Source: Thioclava sp. ES.031 (lineage in GTDB: Bacteria; Pseudomonadota; Alphaproteobacteria; Rhodobacterales; Rhodobacteraceae). From it: a DNA stretch of 64,000 bases. Under the pieces are notes generated by a model. The model saw nothing but the letters and a program-made list of their open reading frames with translations, was not told where the DNA came from and did not search any database. The DNA lies in assembly GCF_002563775.1 (NCBI RefSeq), contig NZ_PDJO01000001.1, positions 1,436,001 to 1,500,000 on the forward strand, read 5' to 3'. The translations under genes were made by a program, and so were the position numbers. This document shows, in pieces, positions 35,411 through 42,114 of the stretch (the stretch's first letter is position 1; each line of letters starts with the position of its first letter).

Positions 35411-36088
35411 TTAAGCCGGATTGCCCGATTTCGCGGCAAATTTCGCGAGACTGGTGGCCAGATCGCCATAGCCCGTAAAACGCCGTTCATAGCGCAGGCC
35501 GAGCCGCTCCGCAGCGTTACGCGCCTTCGCGTCGAGCGCGGGATCGTCGGTCTGGGCCTGATAGATCAGCCGGTCGTAATTGCCGAACATCATCGGGATC
35601 AGCTCGGGGTGACGGTCGAAGCCCATCGGCTTCCAGACGAAAGCGTCGAACTGCCGGGTGAGGAAATCGGTGAGGTAGAAGGCCGTGATCTCGTCCTCAG
35701 CGGTCTCGGCAAAGGCCGCGTTACCTTCAAAAAACGAATAACAATGGGGGCCTTCGACCATCTCGACCCCTAGGGATTTGCACTTTTCCAACAATTGCCC
35801 GCCCGTGCCGCAATCGGCATAGACGATGAAGATATCGTCATATTGGTCGCGATAGCGCAGCACCGCCTCTTCGACGGCGGCGGTGATCTTCTCGGGGTAT
35901 AGGTGCAGATTGGCGGGCAGGCAGGTCAGATCGATATGATCCCAGCCATTGATCCGTTTGAGCGCGAGAATCTCCCGCGCCAGCGCCCCGCAGGCGATCA
36001 GCAGAAGACGCCCCGACCCCTCGGGAGCTAAGCCATTTTCGGATAAGGTCGTGTCGCCGGGAAGCGAGGCAGCTTTCTGGGCGGTCAT
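35411..36088 (-). CDS. DUF1638 protein
   Basis: A 225-residue soluble protein of DUF1638. It contains LLLIACGALAREILALKRI and DIFIVYADCGTGGQLLEKC, FEGNAAF and KPMGFDRHPELIPMMFGNYD, with three conserved cysteines. The domain is often encoded beside corrinoid methyltransferase proteins, as it is here (corrinoid protein gene 270 bp upstream on the same strand). I infer a role in that methyltransfer system, perhaps corrinoid handling, but no biochemical function is established. Coupled to the small membrane ORF by ATGA. Confidence 0.78.
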   Translation of the reverse strand: MTAQKAASLPGDTTLSENGLAPEGSGRLLLIACGALAREILALKRINGWDHIDLTCLPANLHLYPEKITAAVEEAVLRYRDQYDDIFIVYADCGTGGQLLEKCKSLGVEMVEGPHCYSFFEGNAAFAETAEDEITAFYLTDFLTRQFDAFVWKPMGFDRHPELIPMMFGNYDRLIYQAQTDDPALDAKARNAAERLGLRYERRFTGYGDLATSLAKFAAKSGNPA

Positions 36089-36243
36089 TCCACCCGTGCC
36101 ATCATCCGGGCAACGCCTGCTGCGACGAGAACCATCAGCCCGAGCATCGCCATCGGCACGCCCGATGCGGCAAAGGCCCAGATCGTCAAGCCCGCCAGAA
36201 CGATCACAAACAGGATCAGCAGCAGAAAATGTGGCAGCGGCAT
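36085..36243 (-). CDS. 52-residue membrane protein upstream of DUF1638
   Basis: From ATG 36243 the product has two hydrophobic helices: HFLLLILFVIVLAGLTIWAF and GVPMAMLGLMVLVAAGVARM. The stop overlaps the DUF1638 start (ATGA), so they are cotranslated. Unknown function. A terminator separates it from the corrinoid protein gene. Confidence 0.65.
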   Translation of the reverse strand: MPLPHFLLLILFVIVLAGLTIWAFAASGVPMAMLGLMVLVAAGVARMMARVE

Positions 36244-36293
36244 TTCGCGTTTCCCCCTTCTCTCCAAGTATGGGGCTGGGAAGCGCACATGAA

Positions 36294-36321
36294 AAGGCCC
36301 CGATGAAAAAATCGGGGCCTT
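36294..36321 (-). terminator. Intrinsic terminator after the corrinoid protein gene
   Basis: Perfect 11-bp stem AAGGCCCCGAT / ATCGGGGCCTT with a 6-base loop and a TTTTC tail on the minus strand. It lies 40 bp after the corrinoid gene and 51 bp before the small ORF start, so it should limit readthrough into the DUF1638 operon. Confidence 0.85.
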
Positions 36322-36360
36322 CTCCATACATATCAGCCAAGATGCGCGCGCGATCGGCGA

Positions 36361-37062
36361 TCAGGCGCTCATCTGGTTGTGCTTGCGAGCGATGAAATCC
36401 TTCGCCGTTTCCACCGCCACGGCGGCGTCGCGGCAATAGGCATCGGCGCCGATCGCCTTGCCGAATTCCTCGTTGAGCGGCGCACCGCCCACCAGAACGA
36501 TGTAATCGTCGCGGATGCCCTGTTCCTTCATCGTGTCGATCACGACCTTCATATAGGGCATCGTGGTGGTCAGCAGCGCAGACATGCCGAGGATGTCGGC
36601 CTCTTCACGGGCGATCGCTTCGAGGTAGTTCTCGACCGGGTTGTTGATCCCCAGATCGACGATCTCGAAACCTGCGCCTTCCATCATCATCGCAACGAGG
36701 TTCTTGCCGATATCGTGGATATCGCCCTTCACCGTCCCGATGACCATCTTGCCCATGCGCGGCGCGCCGGTCTCGACCAGCAGCGGCTTGAGGATGGCCA
36801 TGCCGCCCTTCATCGCATTTGCCGCCAGCAGCACTTCCGGCACGAACAGGATACCGTCGCGGAAGTCGTTGCCCACGATGGTCATGCCCGCGACGAGGGC
36901 CTTGGTCAGAATGTCATACGGCGTCCAGCCGCGATCGAGCAGGATCCGGGTGGCCTCTTCGATCTCTTCCTTGAGACCGTCATAGAGGTCATCCATCATC
37001 TGCGCGGTGAGCTCGTCGTCGTCGAGTTCCGAGAGGATGATATCGTCGTCGTCTTCGGCCAT
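36361..37062 (-). CDS. Corrinoid (B12)-binding methyltransferase protein
   Basis: A 233-residue corrinoid protein: N-terminal cap domain (about 1-100, including the acidic MAEDDDDIILSELDDDE start) and C-terminal cobalamin-binding Rossmann domain with GTVKGDIHDIGKNLV, the DxHxxG motif whose His ligates cobalt. Strong AGGAG site. Together with the homocysteine methyltransferase gene at 38457-39479 it resembles the B12 module of a methionine synthase split over several genes. Alternatives are cognate corrinoid proteins of methylamine or betaine systems. Confidence 0.88.
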   Translation of the reverse strand: MAEDDDDIILSELDDDELTAQMMDDLYDGLKEEIEEATRILLDRGWTPYDILTKALVAGMTIVGNDFRDGILFVPEVLLAANAMKGGMAILKPLLVETGAPRMGKMVIGTVKGDIHDIGKNLVAMMMEGAGFEIVDLGINNPVENYLEAIAREEADILGMSALLTTTMPYMKVVIDTMKEQGIRDDYIVLVGGAPLNEEFGKAIGADAYCRDAAVAVETAKDFIARKHNQMSA

Positions 37063-37195
37063 GTCCAATAGTCTCCTGCTAGCCGGTGTTACCCTGTGGT
37101 GAGGCCGTGGCCCCGTCAAGTCTTGGCGATTTGCGACATGCGCGGTGTTTTGTCCGACCTCGCATGGTGTTGGCGGACGGATGTGGGGACTCTAC

Positions 37196-37223
37196 TTGGC
37201 AAATGTTCCCATTTCGTTCTAAA
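37196..37223 (+). promoter_or_regulatory. Predicted promoter with LexA-type box for the PA0069-type gene
   Basis: TTGGCA (37196-37201), 16 bp, TCTAAA (37218-37223) forms a promoter. GTTC-N7-GTTC (37205-37208 and 37216-37219) spans the spacer and the -10 start, matching the alphaproteobacterial LexA operator. Transcription should begin at about the ATG (37232), giving little or no leader. Confidence 0.6.
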
Positions 37224-37231
37224 TTCCGGGC

Positions 37232-38326
37232 ATGAGTCTGCCATTCGACCTTCCCCCCGCGACCCCATCCGAGCGTCTGCGCGCGCGCGGTGCCGCGGCG
37301 CGACCCGTGGGCCGGTTCGAGCCCTTCGCCCGCGCGCCCGAGCATGACGGCTGGGACATCCCCGAAGAGGAACGCCTGACGCGCACCGAGGTCTCGGTGG
37401 AGCGTCCCCGCTCCGTCATCACCCGCAACCAGTCGCCCGATGTGCCCTTCGAGCGCTCGCTCAACCCCTATCGCGGCTGCGAGCATGGCTGCATCTACTG
37501 CTTCGCACGGCCCAGCCACGGTTATCTCGGCCTCTCGGCGGGGCTGGATTTCGAGACCCGTCTGATTGCACGCCCCGAGGCGCCGCAGGTGCTCGAAGAC
37601 GAGCTGCGCAAGAAAAGCTACCGCCCGAACGTGCTCGCCATCGGCACGAATACCGATCCCTACCAGCCGCTCGAGCGCAAGATGGAGATCATGCGCGCCG
37701 TGCTGGAGGTGCTGCAGGCCTATCGCCACCCGGTCTCCATCGTCACCCGTGGCTCGACCATTCTGCGCGATATCGACATCCTCGCGCCGATGGCCGAGGC
37801 CGGATTGGCGCAGGTCGGCGTGTCGGTCACGACGCTCGACGCCAAACTCGCCCGCGATCTGGAGCCGCGCGCGCCCAGCCCACCGACCCGTATCCGCATG
37901 ATCCGCGAACTCTCGCGCGGCGGTATCCCGGTGCGCGTTATGGCCGCGCCGATGATCCCGGGGCTCACCGATCACGAGCTGGAGGCGATCCTGACCGAGG
38001 CGCGCAGGGCAGGGGCCAAGGCCGCTTCGATGATGCCGGTGCGGCTGCCGCATGAGGTGGCGCCGCTTTTCGCCGACTGGATGGAGCGGCATCACCCCGG
38101 CAAGGTCGAGAAAGTGCTGGGCCGGATCCGCGACATGCGCGGCGGTAAGCTCAACGATCCGCGCTTTGGCGAGCGGATGAAGGGCGAGGGCGAGATGGCG
38201 GAACTGTTGCAGCAGCGGTTCAAGCTGAGTTGCAAGCGGCTGGGTTTCTCGCGTCATCTGCCCGATCTCGACGTGACGCAGTTCCGCGTGCCGCCCCGGC
38301 CGGGCGATCAGCTCGAACTGTTCTGA
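37232..38326 (+). CDS. PA0069-type radical SAM protein (spore photoproduct lyase-like)
   Basis: A 364-residue radical SAM enzyme. The Fe-S motif is CEHGCIYCF (about residue 86-94, CxxxCxxC), following RSLNPYRG. Downstream are AIGTNTDPYQPLERKME, TRGSTILRDIDILAPMAEAG and GGIPVRVMAAPMIPGLTDHE. The family is annotated as SPL-like; a DNA lesion substrate is suspected but unproved. It sits between the corrinoid and homocysteine methyltransferase genes but on the opposite strand. The GTTC-N7-GTTC box in its promoter points to damage induction. Confidence 0.9.
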   Translation: MSLPFDLPPATPSERLRARGAAARPVGRFEPFARAPEHDGWDIPEEERLTRTEVSVERPRSVITRNQSPDVPFERSLNPYRGCEHGCIYCFARPSHGYLGLSAGLDFETRLIARPEAPQVLEDELRKKSYRPNVLAIGTNTDPYQPLERKMEIMRAVLEVLQAYRHPVSIVTRGSTILRDIDILAPMAEAGLAQVGVSVTTLDAKLARDLEPRAPSPPTRIRMIRELSRGGIPVRVMAAPMIPGLTDHELEAILTEARRAGAKAASMMPVRLPHEVAPLFADWMERHHPGKVEKVLGRIRDMRGGKLNDPRFGERMKGEGEMAELLQQRFKLSCKRLGFSRHLPDLDVTQFRVPPRPGDQLELF

Positions 38327-38356
38327 TCTCGTCTGAGACGCGCGCATGCTCCATCC

Positions 38357-38373
38357 GCCGGGAAAAACCCGGC
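38357..38373 (+). terminator. Small hairpin after the PA0069-type gene
   Basis: GCCGGG-AAAAA-CCCGGC with a following CCTTCCTT. A 6-bp stem 30 bp after the stop; weak terminator. Confidence 0.45.
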
Positions 38374-38390
38374 CCTTCCTTCGTTTTGGT

Positions 38391-38440
38391 TCAAATATCC
38401 CGGGGTGAGGCCGCAAGGCCGAGGGGCAGAGCCCCTCACC
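38391..38440 (-). repeat. Interspersed two-hairpin element, copy D
   Basis: Minus strand: GAGGGGCTCTGCCCCTC, hairpin GGCCTTGCGGCC, CACCCCGGGATATTTGAACC, AAAACGAAGG. Oriented with the homocysteine methyltransferase gene, 17 bp after its stop. Confidence 0.75.
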
Positions 38441-38456
38441 CGCGCTCAAACCGCGC

Positions 38457-39479
38457 TTAGCTGCGGCGACGGCCCCGGCGTTCGCGTTTGGGCGCATCGC
38501 CGCTCAGCCCGTCATCCTCCGACGAGAACCCGCCCAGAACCGAGGAAATCTGATCGAGCGTCGGGCGCTCGCCGCGCGGACGCGTCTCCAGCGCCTCGCG
38601 CATTGCCACGAGATGCTCGGGCATCGTGCCGCAGCAGCCGCCGATGATCGTCGCGCCGCAATCGCGCGCCATCACCGCATATTCCGCCATCAGCTCGGGC
38701 GTGCCGTCGTAATGGATATGGCCGTCGACATATTTCGGGATGCCCGCATTGCCCTTGGCGATGATCGGGCGCTCGGTGCCGGTCGCGGCAAAGCCCAGAA
38801 CGGTGCGCAGCAGGTCGGACGCGCCGACGCCGCAATTCGCGCCGAAGGCCAGAGGCGGGTGGGCCAGCTTTTCGACCATCGAGACCATCGCCTGCGAGGT
38901 CAGGCCCATCATCGTGCGGCCTGCGGTGTCGAAGCTCATCGTGCCGCACCAGGGCATCCCCGCCAGATGGCAGGCCTCGGCGGCGGCCTTGTATTCTTCC
39001 TGCGCCGAGATCGTCTCGACCCAGAGGATATCCGCGCCGCCCTCTTTCAGGCCCTCGGCCTGTTCGTGGAACATCTCGACCGCCAACTCATGCGTCAGCG
39101 TGCCCATCGGCGCGAAGATCTCGCCGGTCGGGCCCATCGAGCCCGCAACGATCACCGGGCGCGACTGCTTGTCGGCCACGTCGCGGCCGATCTCGGCGGC
39201 GAGGCGGTTCAGCTCGCGCACGCGGTTCTGCGCGCTATGCAGTTTCAGCCGCGAGGCATTGCCGCCGAAGCTGTTGGTCAGGAACAGGTCCGAGCCCGCA
39301 TCGACGGCCAGCGAATAGAGCTTCGCGATCTTCGCAGGCTCGTCGGCATTCCACAGTTCCGGCGCATCGCCCGAGGCCAGCCCCATGTTGAACAGGTTGG
39401 TGCCGGTCGCACCATCGGCCATCAGCCAATCGCGGGTTTCCAGAAGACGGCTCAGCGCGTCGGTTTTCGGGGCGGTCAT
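38457..39479 (-). CDS. Homocysteine/betaine-homocysteine S-methyltransferase domain protein
   Basis: A 340-residue Pfam S-methyl_trans TIM barrel. It begins LMADGATGTNLFNMGL; zinc ligands are Cys in GANCGVGASD (about residue 230) and the CC of IIGGCCGTMPEHL (about 292). It moves a methyl group to homocysteine to form methionine. Because no corrinoid or folate domain is fused, and a separate corrinoid gene is 1.4 kb away, I read it as the homocysteine module of a split MetH; a betaine-dependent Bhmt role is the alternative. C-terminus is Arg-rich (KRERRGRRRS). Confidence 0.85.
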   Translation of the reverse strand: MTAPKTDALSRLLETRDWLMADGATGTNLFNMGLASGDAPELWNADEPAKIAKLYSLAVDAGSDLFLTNSFGGNASRLKLHSAQNRVRELNRLAAEIGRDVADKQSRPVIVAGSMGPTGEIFAPMGTLTHELAVEMFHEQAEGLKEGGADILWVETISAQEEYKAAAEACHLAGMPWCGTMSFDTAGRTMMGLTSQAMVSMVEKLAHPPLAFGANCGVGASDLLRTVLGFAATGTERPIIAKGNAGIPKYVDGHIHYDGTPELMAEYAVMARDCGATIIGGCCGTMPEHLVAMREALETRPRGERPTLDQISSVLGGFSSEDDGLSGDAPKRERRGRRRS

Positions 39480-39612
39480 AAGGGCCTCGTCAAATGCAAA
39501 GGGCCGCGTCGGGCGCGGCGGTTGGGTTTGTCCTGCCATGACAGGCGGGAATTGGCAAATTCGTTTCCTTCATGTTCTTGATGAAGGCGCTGCAATCTCG
39601 CACTGAAATGCA

Positions 39613-39643
39613 AAAGGCCGGATGCGCGGGGCATCCGGCCTTT
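39613..39643 (-). terminator. Intrinsic terminator of the DUF1476 gene
   Basis: Perfect 13-bp stem AAAGGCCGGATGC / GCATCCGGCCTTT with a 5-base loop and T4 on the minus strand, 23 bp after the DUF1476 stop. Confidence 0.85.
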
Positions 39644-39666
39644 CAATCTGCGTCATCGGCGAGGGC

Positions 39667-39984
39667 TCACTCGGCCTCGTCGATCACCTGACGGCGCGCG
39701 TCGGCCATGCATTCGGCCATCTTCGCGCGGATCGTTTGTTCATCGGCCTTGTCGCCGAGGTCGCCCGAGAGCTTGCGGTACACGTCTTCGTGGCCCGCTT
39801 CCTCGAAATCGGAGGTCACGACCTCGCGGACATAGGCATCGGCCTCGGGGCCGGTTTTGCCCAGAAGCTCTGCGGCCCATTGGCCCAGCATCTTGTTGCA
39901 GCGGGCATCGGCCTTGAACTGCAGCTCGGCATCATGCGCGAACTTGTTCTCATAGGCGTTTTCGCGATCGTCGAAGGTGGTCAT
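39667..39984 (-). CDS. DUF1476 protein, F1-ATPase zeta-type inhibitor
   Basis: A 105-residue protein starting MTTFDDRENAYENKFAHDAE, the signature of DUF1476. The Paracoccus member is the zeta subunit that inhibits ATP hydrolysis by F1F0-ATP synthase through its N-terminal segment. The whole protein is helical and acidic. Divergent from purC, an arrangement common in Rhodobacterales. Followed by a strong terminator. Confidence 0.9.
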   Translation of the reverse strand: MTTFDDRENAYENKFAHDAELQFKADARCNKMLGQWAAELLGKTGPEADAYVREVVTSDFEEAGHEDVYRKLSGDLGDKADEQTIRAKMAECMADARRQVIDEAE

Positions 39985-40119
39985 GGCCCACGTCCCTCCC
40001 GGTAAAGTCTCCGTTACCTCCGATATGCACATGCACGGCCTGCGCCGCAAGAGGAAAGGGCCGCGTTTTGGCCGGTTTGACGGGGCTGTGCATCTGCGTG
40101 AAGTGGCGTGCGCTTTACC

Positions 40120-40148
40120 TTGCGAGACTCGCGGGCTTGTCCTATAGG
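40120..40148 (+). promoter_or_regulatory. Predicted sigma-70 promoter of purC
   Basis: TTGCGA, 17 bp, TATAGG. Transcription would start near 40155, about 100 bases before the purC ATG. No PurR-like or PRPP-riboswitch motif was recognised in the leader. Confidence 0.55.
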
Positions 40149-40254
40149 GCGGGCAACACCCTTTCGCGGACGGCGCGCAGGGGCGGGCGCGGCATTCCTC
40201 ACGGTATGCGGCGCAGGCCCTGGCACCGCCGCGCCAAGTGAGAACGGAGACGCG

Positions 40255-41016
40255 ATGGCACCCCGGCGCAAGAAGATCTACGAAGGCAAGGCGAAGGTTC
40301 TGTATGAAGGCCCCGAGCCCGGAACGCTGGTCCAGTATTTCAAGGACGACGCGACTGCCTTCAACGCGCAGAAGAAGGACGTGATCGAGGGCAAGGGCGT
40401 GCTCAACAACCGCCTGTCCGAGTATTTCATGACCGGCCTGACCAATATCGGCGTGCCGAACCACTTCATCAAACGGCTCAATATGCGCGAGCAACTGATC
40501 CGTCAGGTGGAGATCGTGCCGCTCGAGGTGATCGTGCGCAACTTCGCCGCCGGTTCGATCGCGAAGCGTCTGGGCATGGAAGAGGGCACGCCGCTGCCGC
40601 GTCCGATCGTCGAATACAGCTACAAGAACGACGATCTGGGCGATCCGCTCGTGCCCGAGGAATATATCATCGCCTTCGGTTGGGCGAGCCAGCAGGACCT
40701 CGACGATATCGTGGCACTGGCGCTGCGCGTGAACGACTTCCTGACCGGCGTGTTCTACGGCGTCGGCATCAAGCTGGTCGATTTCAAGATCGAGATCGGC
40801 CGCGTCTGGGATGGCGATTTCATGCGCCTGATCGTTGCCGACGAGATCAGCCCCGACAGTTGCCGCCTGTGGGACGTCAAGACGGGCCAGAAGCTCGACA
40901 AGGACGTGTTCCGCCGCGATCTGGGCAACCTGACCGATGCCTATACCGAAGTCGCCAAGCGCCTTGGCGTGCTGCCGACCAATACCCAGCCGATCAAACC
41001 GACGCTGATCAACTGA
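40255..41016 (+). CDS. purC: Phosphoribosylaminoimidazole-succinocarboxamide synthase
   Basis: A 253-residue SAICAR synthetase. It joins CAIR and aspartate using ATP in purine synthesis. Motifs: [20 protein letters not shown] at the N-terminus, [31 protein letters not shown] and [15 protein letters not shown] 40255 follows AACGGAGA. purS begins 14 bp downstream. Confidence 0.97.
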   Translation: MAPRRKKIYEGKAKVLYEGPEPGTLVQYFKDDATAFNAQKKDVIEGKGVLNNRLSEYFMTGLTNIGVPNHFIKRLNMREQLIRQVEIVPLEVIVRNFAAGSIAKRLGMEEGTPLPRPIVEYSYKNDDLGDPLVPEEYIIAFGWASQQDLDDIVALALRVNDFLTGVFYGVGIKLVDFKIEIGRVWDGDFMRLIVADEISPDSCRLWDVKTGQKLDKDVFRRDLGNLTDAYTEVAKRLGVLPTNTQPIKPTLIN

Positions 41017-41030
41017 AAGGACCGCTCGTG

Positions 41031-41270
41031 ATGAAAGCCCGCGTTCATGTGATGCTGAAGGATGGGGTGCTCGACCCGCAGGGCGAGGCCGTGCGCCACG
41101 CGTTGGGCCATATGGGCTTCGACGGTGTCGAAGGCGTGCGTCAGGGGAAGGTGATCGAACTGGACCTGAGCGCCACCGATGCAGCCTCTGCCGAGGCCGA
41201 GGTGAAGGAGATGTGCGAGAAGCTCCTCGCCAATACCGTGATCGAGAAATACACCATCGAGATCGCCTGA
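41031..41270 (+). CDS. purS: FGAM synthase subunit PurS
   Basis: A 79-residue PurS ([31 protein letters not shown]). PurS dimers bridge PurL and PurQ in the multi-subunit formylglycinamidine ribonucleotide synthase. ATG 41031; GTG 41028 is also possible. A repeat element (copy E) separates it from purQ; purL must lie elsewhere. Confidence 0.95.
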   Translation: MKARVHVMLKDGVLDPQGEAVRHALGHMGFDGVEGVRQGKVIELDLSATDAASAEAEVKEMCEKLLANTVIEKYTIEIA

Positions 41271-41277
41271 TCCGGGT

Positions 41278-41347
41278 CGGGTGGGGGCGCTGCCCCCCCC
41301 TTGGCCTGCCGGCCAATCCCCCCGGGATATTTGTACCAAGCCGAAGG
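41278..41347 (+). repeat. Interspersed two-hairpin element, copy E, inside the pur cluster
   Basis: GGGGGC-GCT-GCCCCC (41283-41297), hairpin TTGGCC-TGCC-GGCCAA (41301-41316), then CCCCCCGGGATATTTGTACC and AAGCCGAAGG. It lies between purS and purQ with the orientation of purS. Confidence 0.8.
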
Positions 41348-41400
41348 CCGTCCAGGCCTTACCCGACAGGTTCGACCCTCAAGGCCAGGAGTTTGCACCC

Positions 41401-42069
41401 ATGAAAGCCGCCGTCATCACCTTCCCCGGATCGAATTGCGACCGCGACCTGAGCATGGCCTTCGCGGCAGCCGGGGCGGATGTCGTCAAGGTCTGGCACA
41501 AGGAAACCGCATTGCCCGAAGGCATCGACATCATCGGTGTGCCGGGCGGGTTCTCCTATGGCGATTATCTGCGCTGCGGCGCGATCGCCTCGCGCTCGCC
41601 CATCGGGCAGGCGGTGGCCGATTTCGCAGGCAAGGGCGGCTATGTCATCGGCATCTGCAACGGTTTTCAGGTGCTCACCGAGATGCGGCTGCTGCCGGGC
41701 GCGCTGATGCGCAATGCGGGGCTGAAATTCGTCTCGAAACCGCTGGCGCTGCGCGTCGCCACGACCGACAGCGCCTATACCTCGGGCTATGAGGCGGGGC
41801 AGGAGATCGTGATCCCGGTCGCCCACCATGACGGCAATTACCAGATCGACCCCGAAGGCCTTGCCCGCATCGAGGGCGAGGACCGCGTGGCGTTCCGCTA
41901 TGTCGAGAACCCCAACGGCTCCGTCGACGATATCGCGGGCGTGCTGAGCGAGAACCGCCGGGTGCTGGGCATGATGCCTCACCCCGAGCGCGCGATCGAG
42001 GCTGCGCAGGGTGGCGCCGATGGGGCGGCGCTTTTCCGCGCGTTGAGCGGGATGCTGGCAACCGCCTGA
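41401..42069 (+). CDS. purQ: FGAM synthase glutaminase subunit PurQ
   Basis: A 222-residue class I glutamine amidotransferase. [14 protein letters not shown], nucleophile Cys in [11 protein letters not shown] (about residue 86) and [10 protein letters not shown] with the catalytic His/Glu. It delivers ammonia to PurL. ATG 41401 is preceded by CCAGGAG. Separated from purS by copy E of the repeat. Confidence 0.97.
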   Translation: MKAAVITFPGSNCDRDLSMAFAAAGADVVKVWHKETALPEGIDIIGVPGGFSYGDYLRCGAIASRSPIGQAVADFAGKGGYVIGICNGFQVLTEMRLLPGALMRNAGLKFVSKPLALRVATTDSAYTSGYEAGQEIVIPVAHHDGNYQIDPEGLARIEGEDRVAFRYVENPNGSVDDIAGVLSENRRVLGMMPHPERAIEAAQGGADGAALFRALSGMLATA

Positions 42070-42114
42070 TCTCGTGCGCTTGTTGCGCTCTGGGCCTTGG
42101 CTTAGACTTCGCGC

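Noticed and set aside
39480..39612. SAM, SAH or cobalamin riboswitch before the homocysteine methyltransferase gene
   Set aside because: I compared the leader with SAM-II, SAM/SAH and SAH consensus features and found none; only an ordinary leader is visible.
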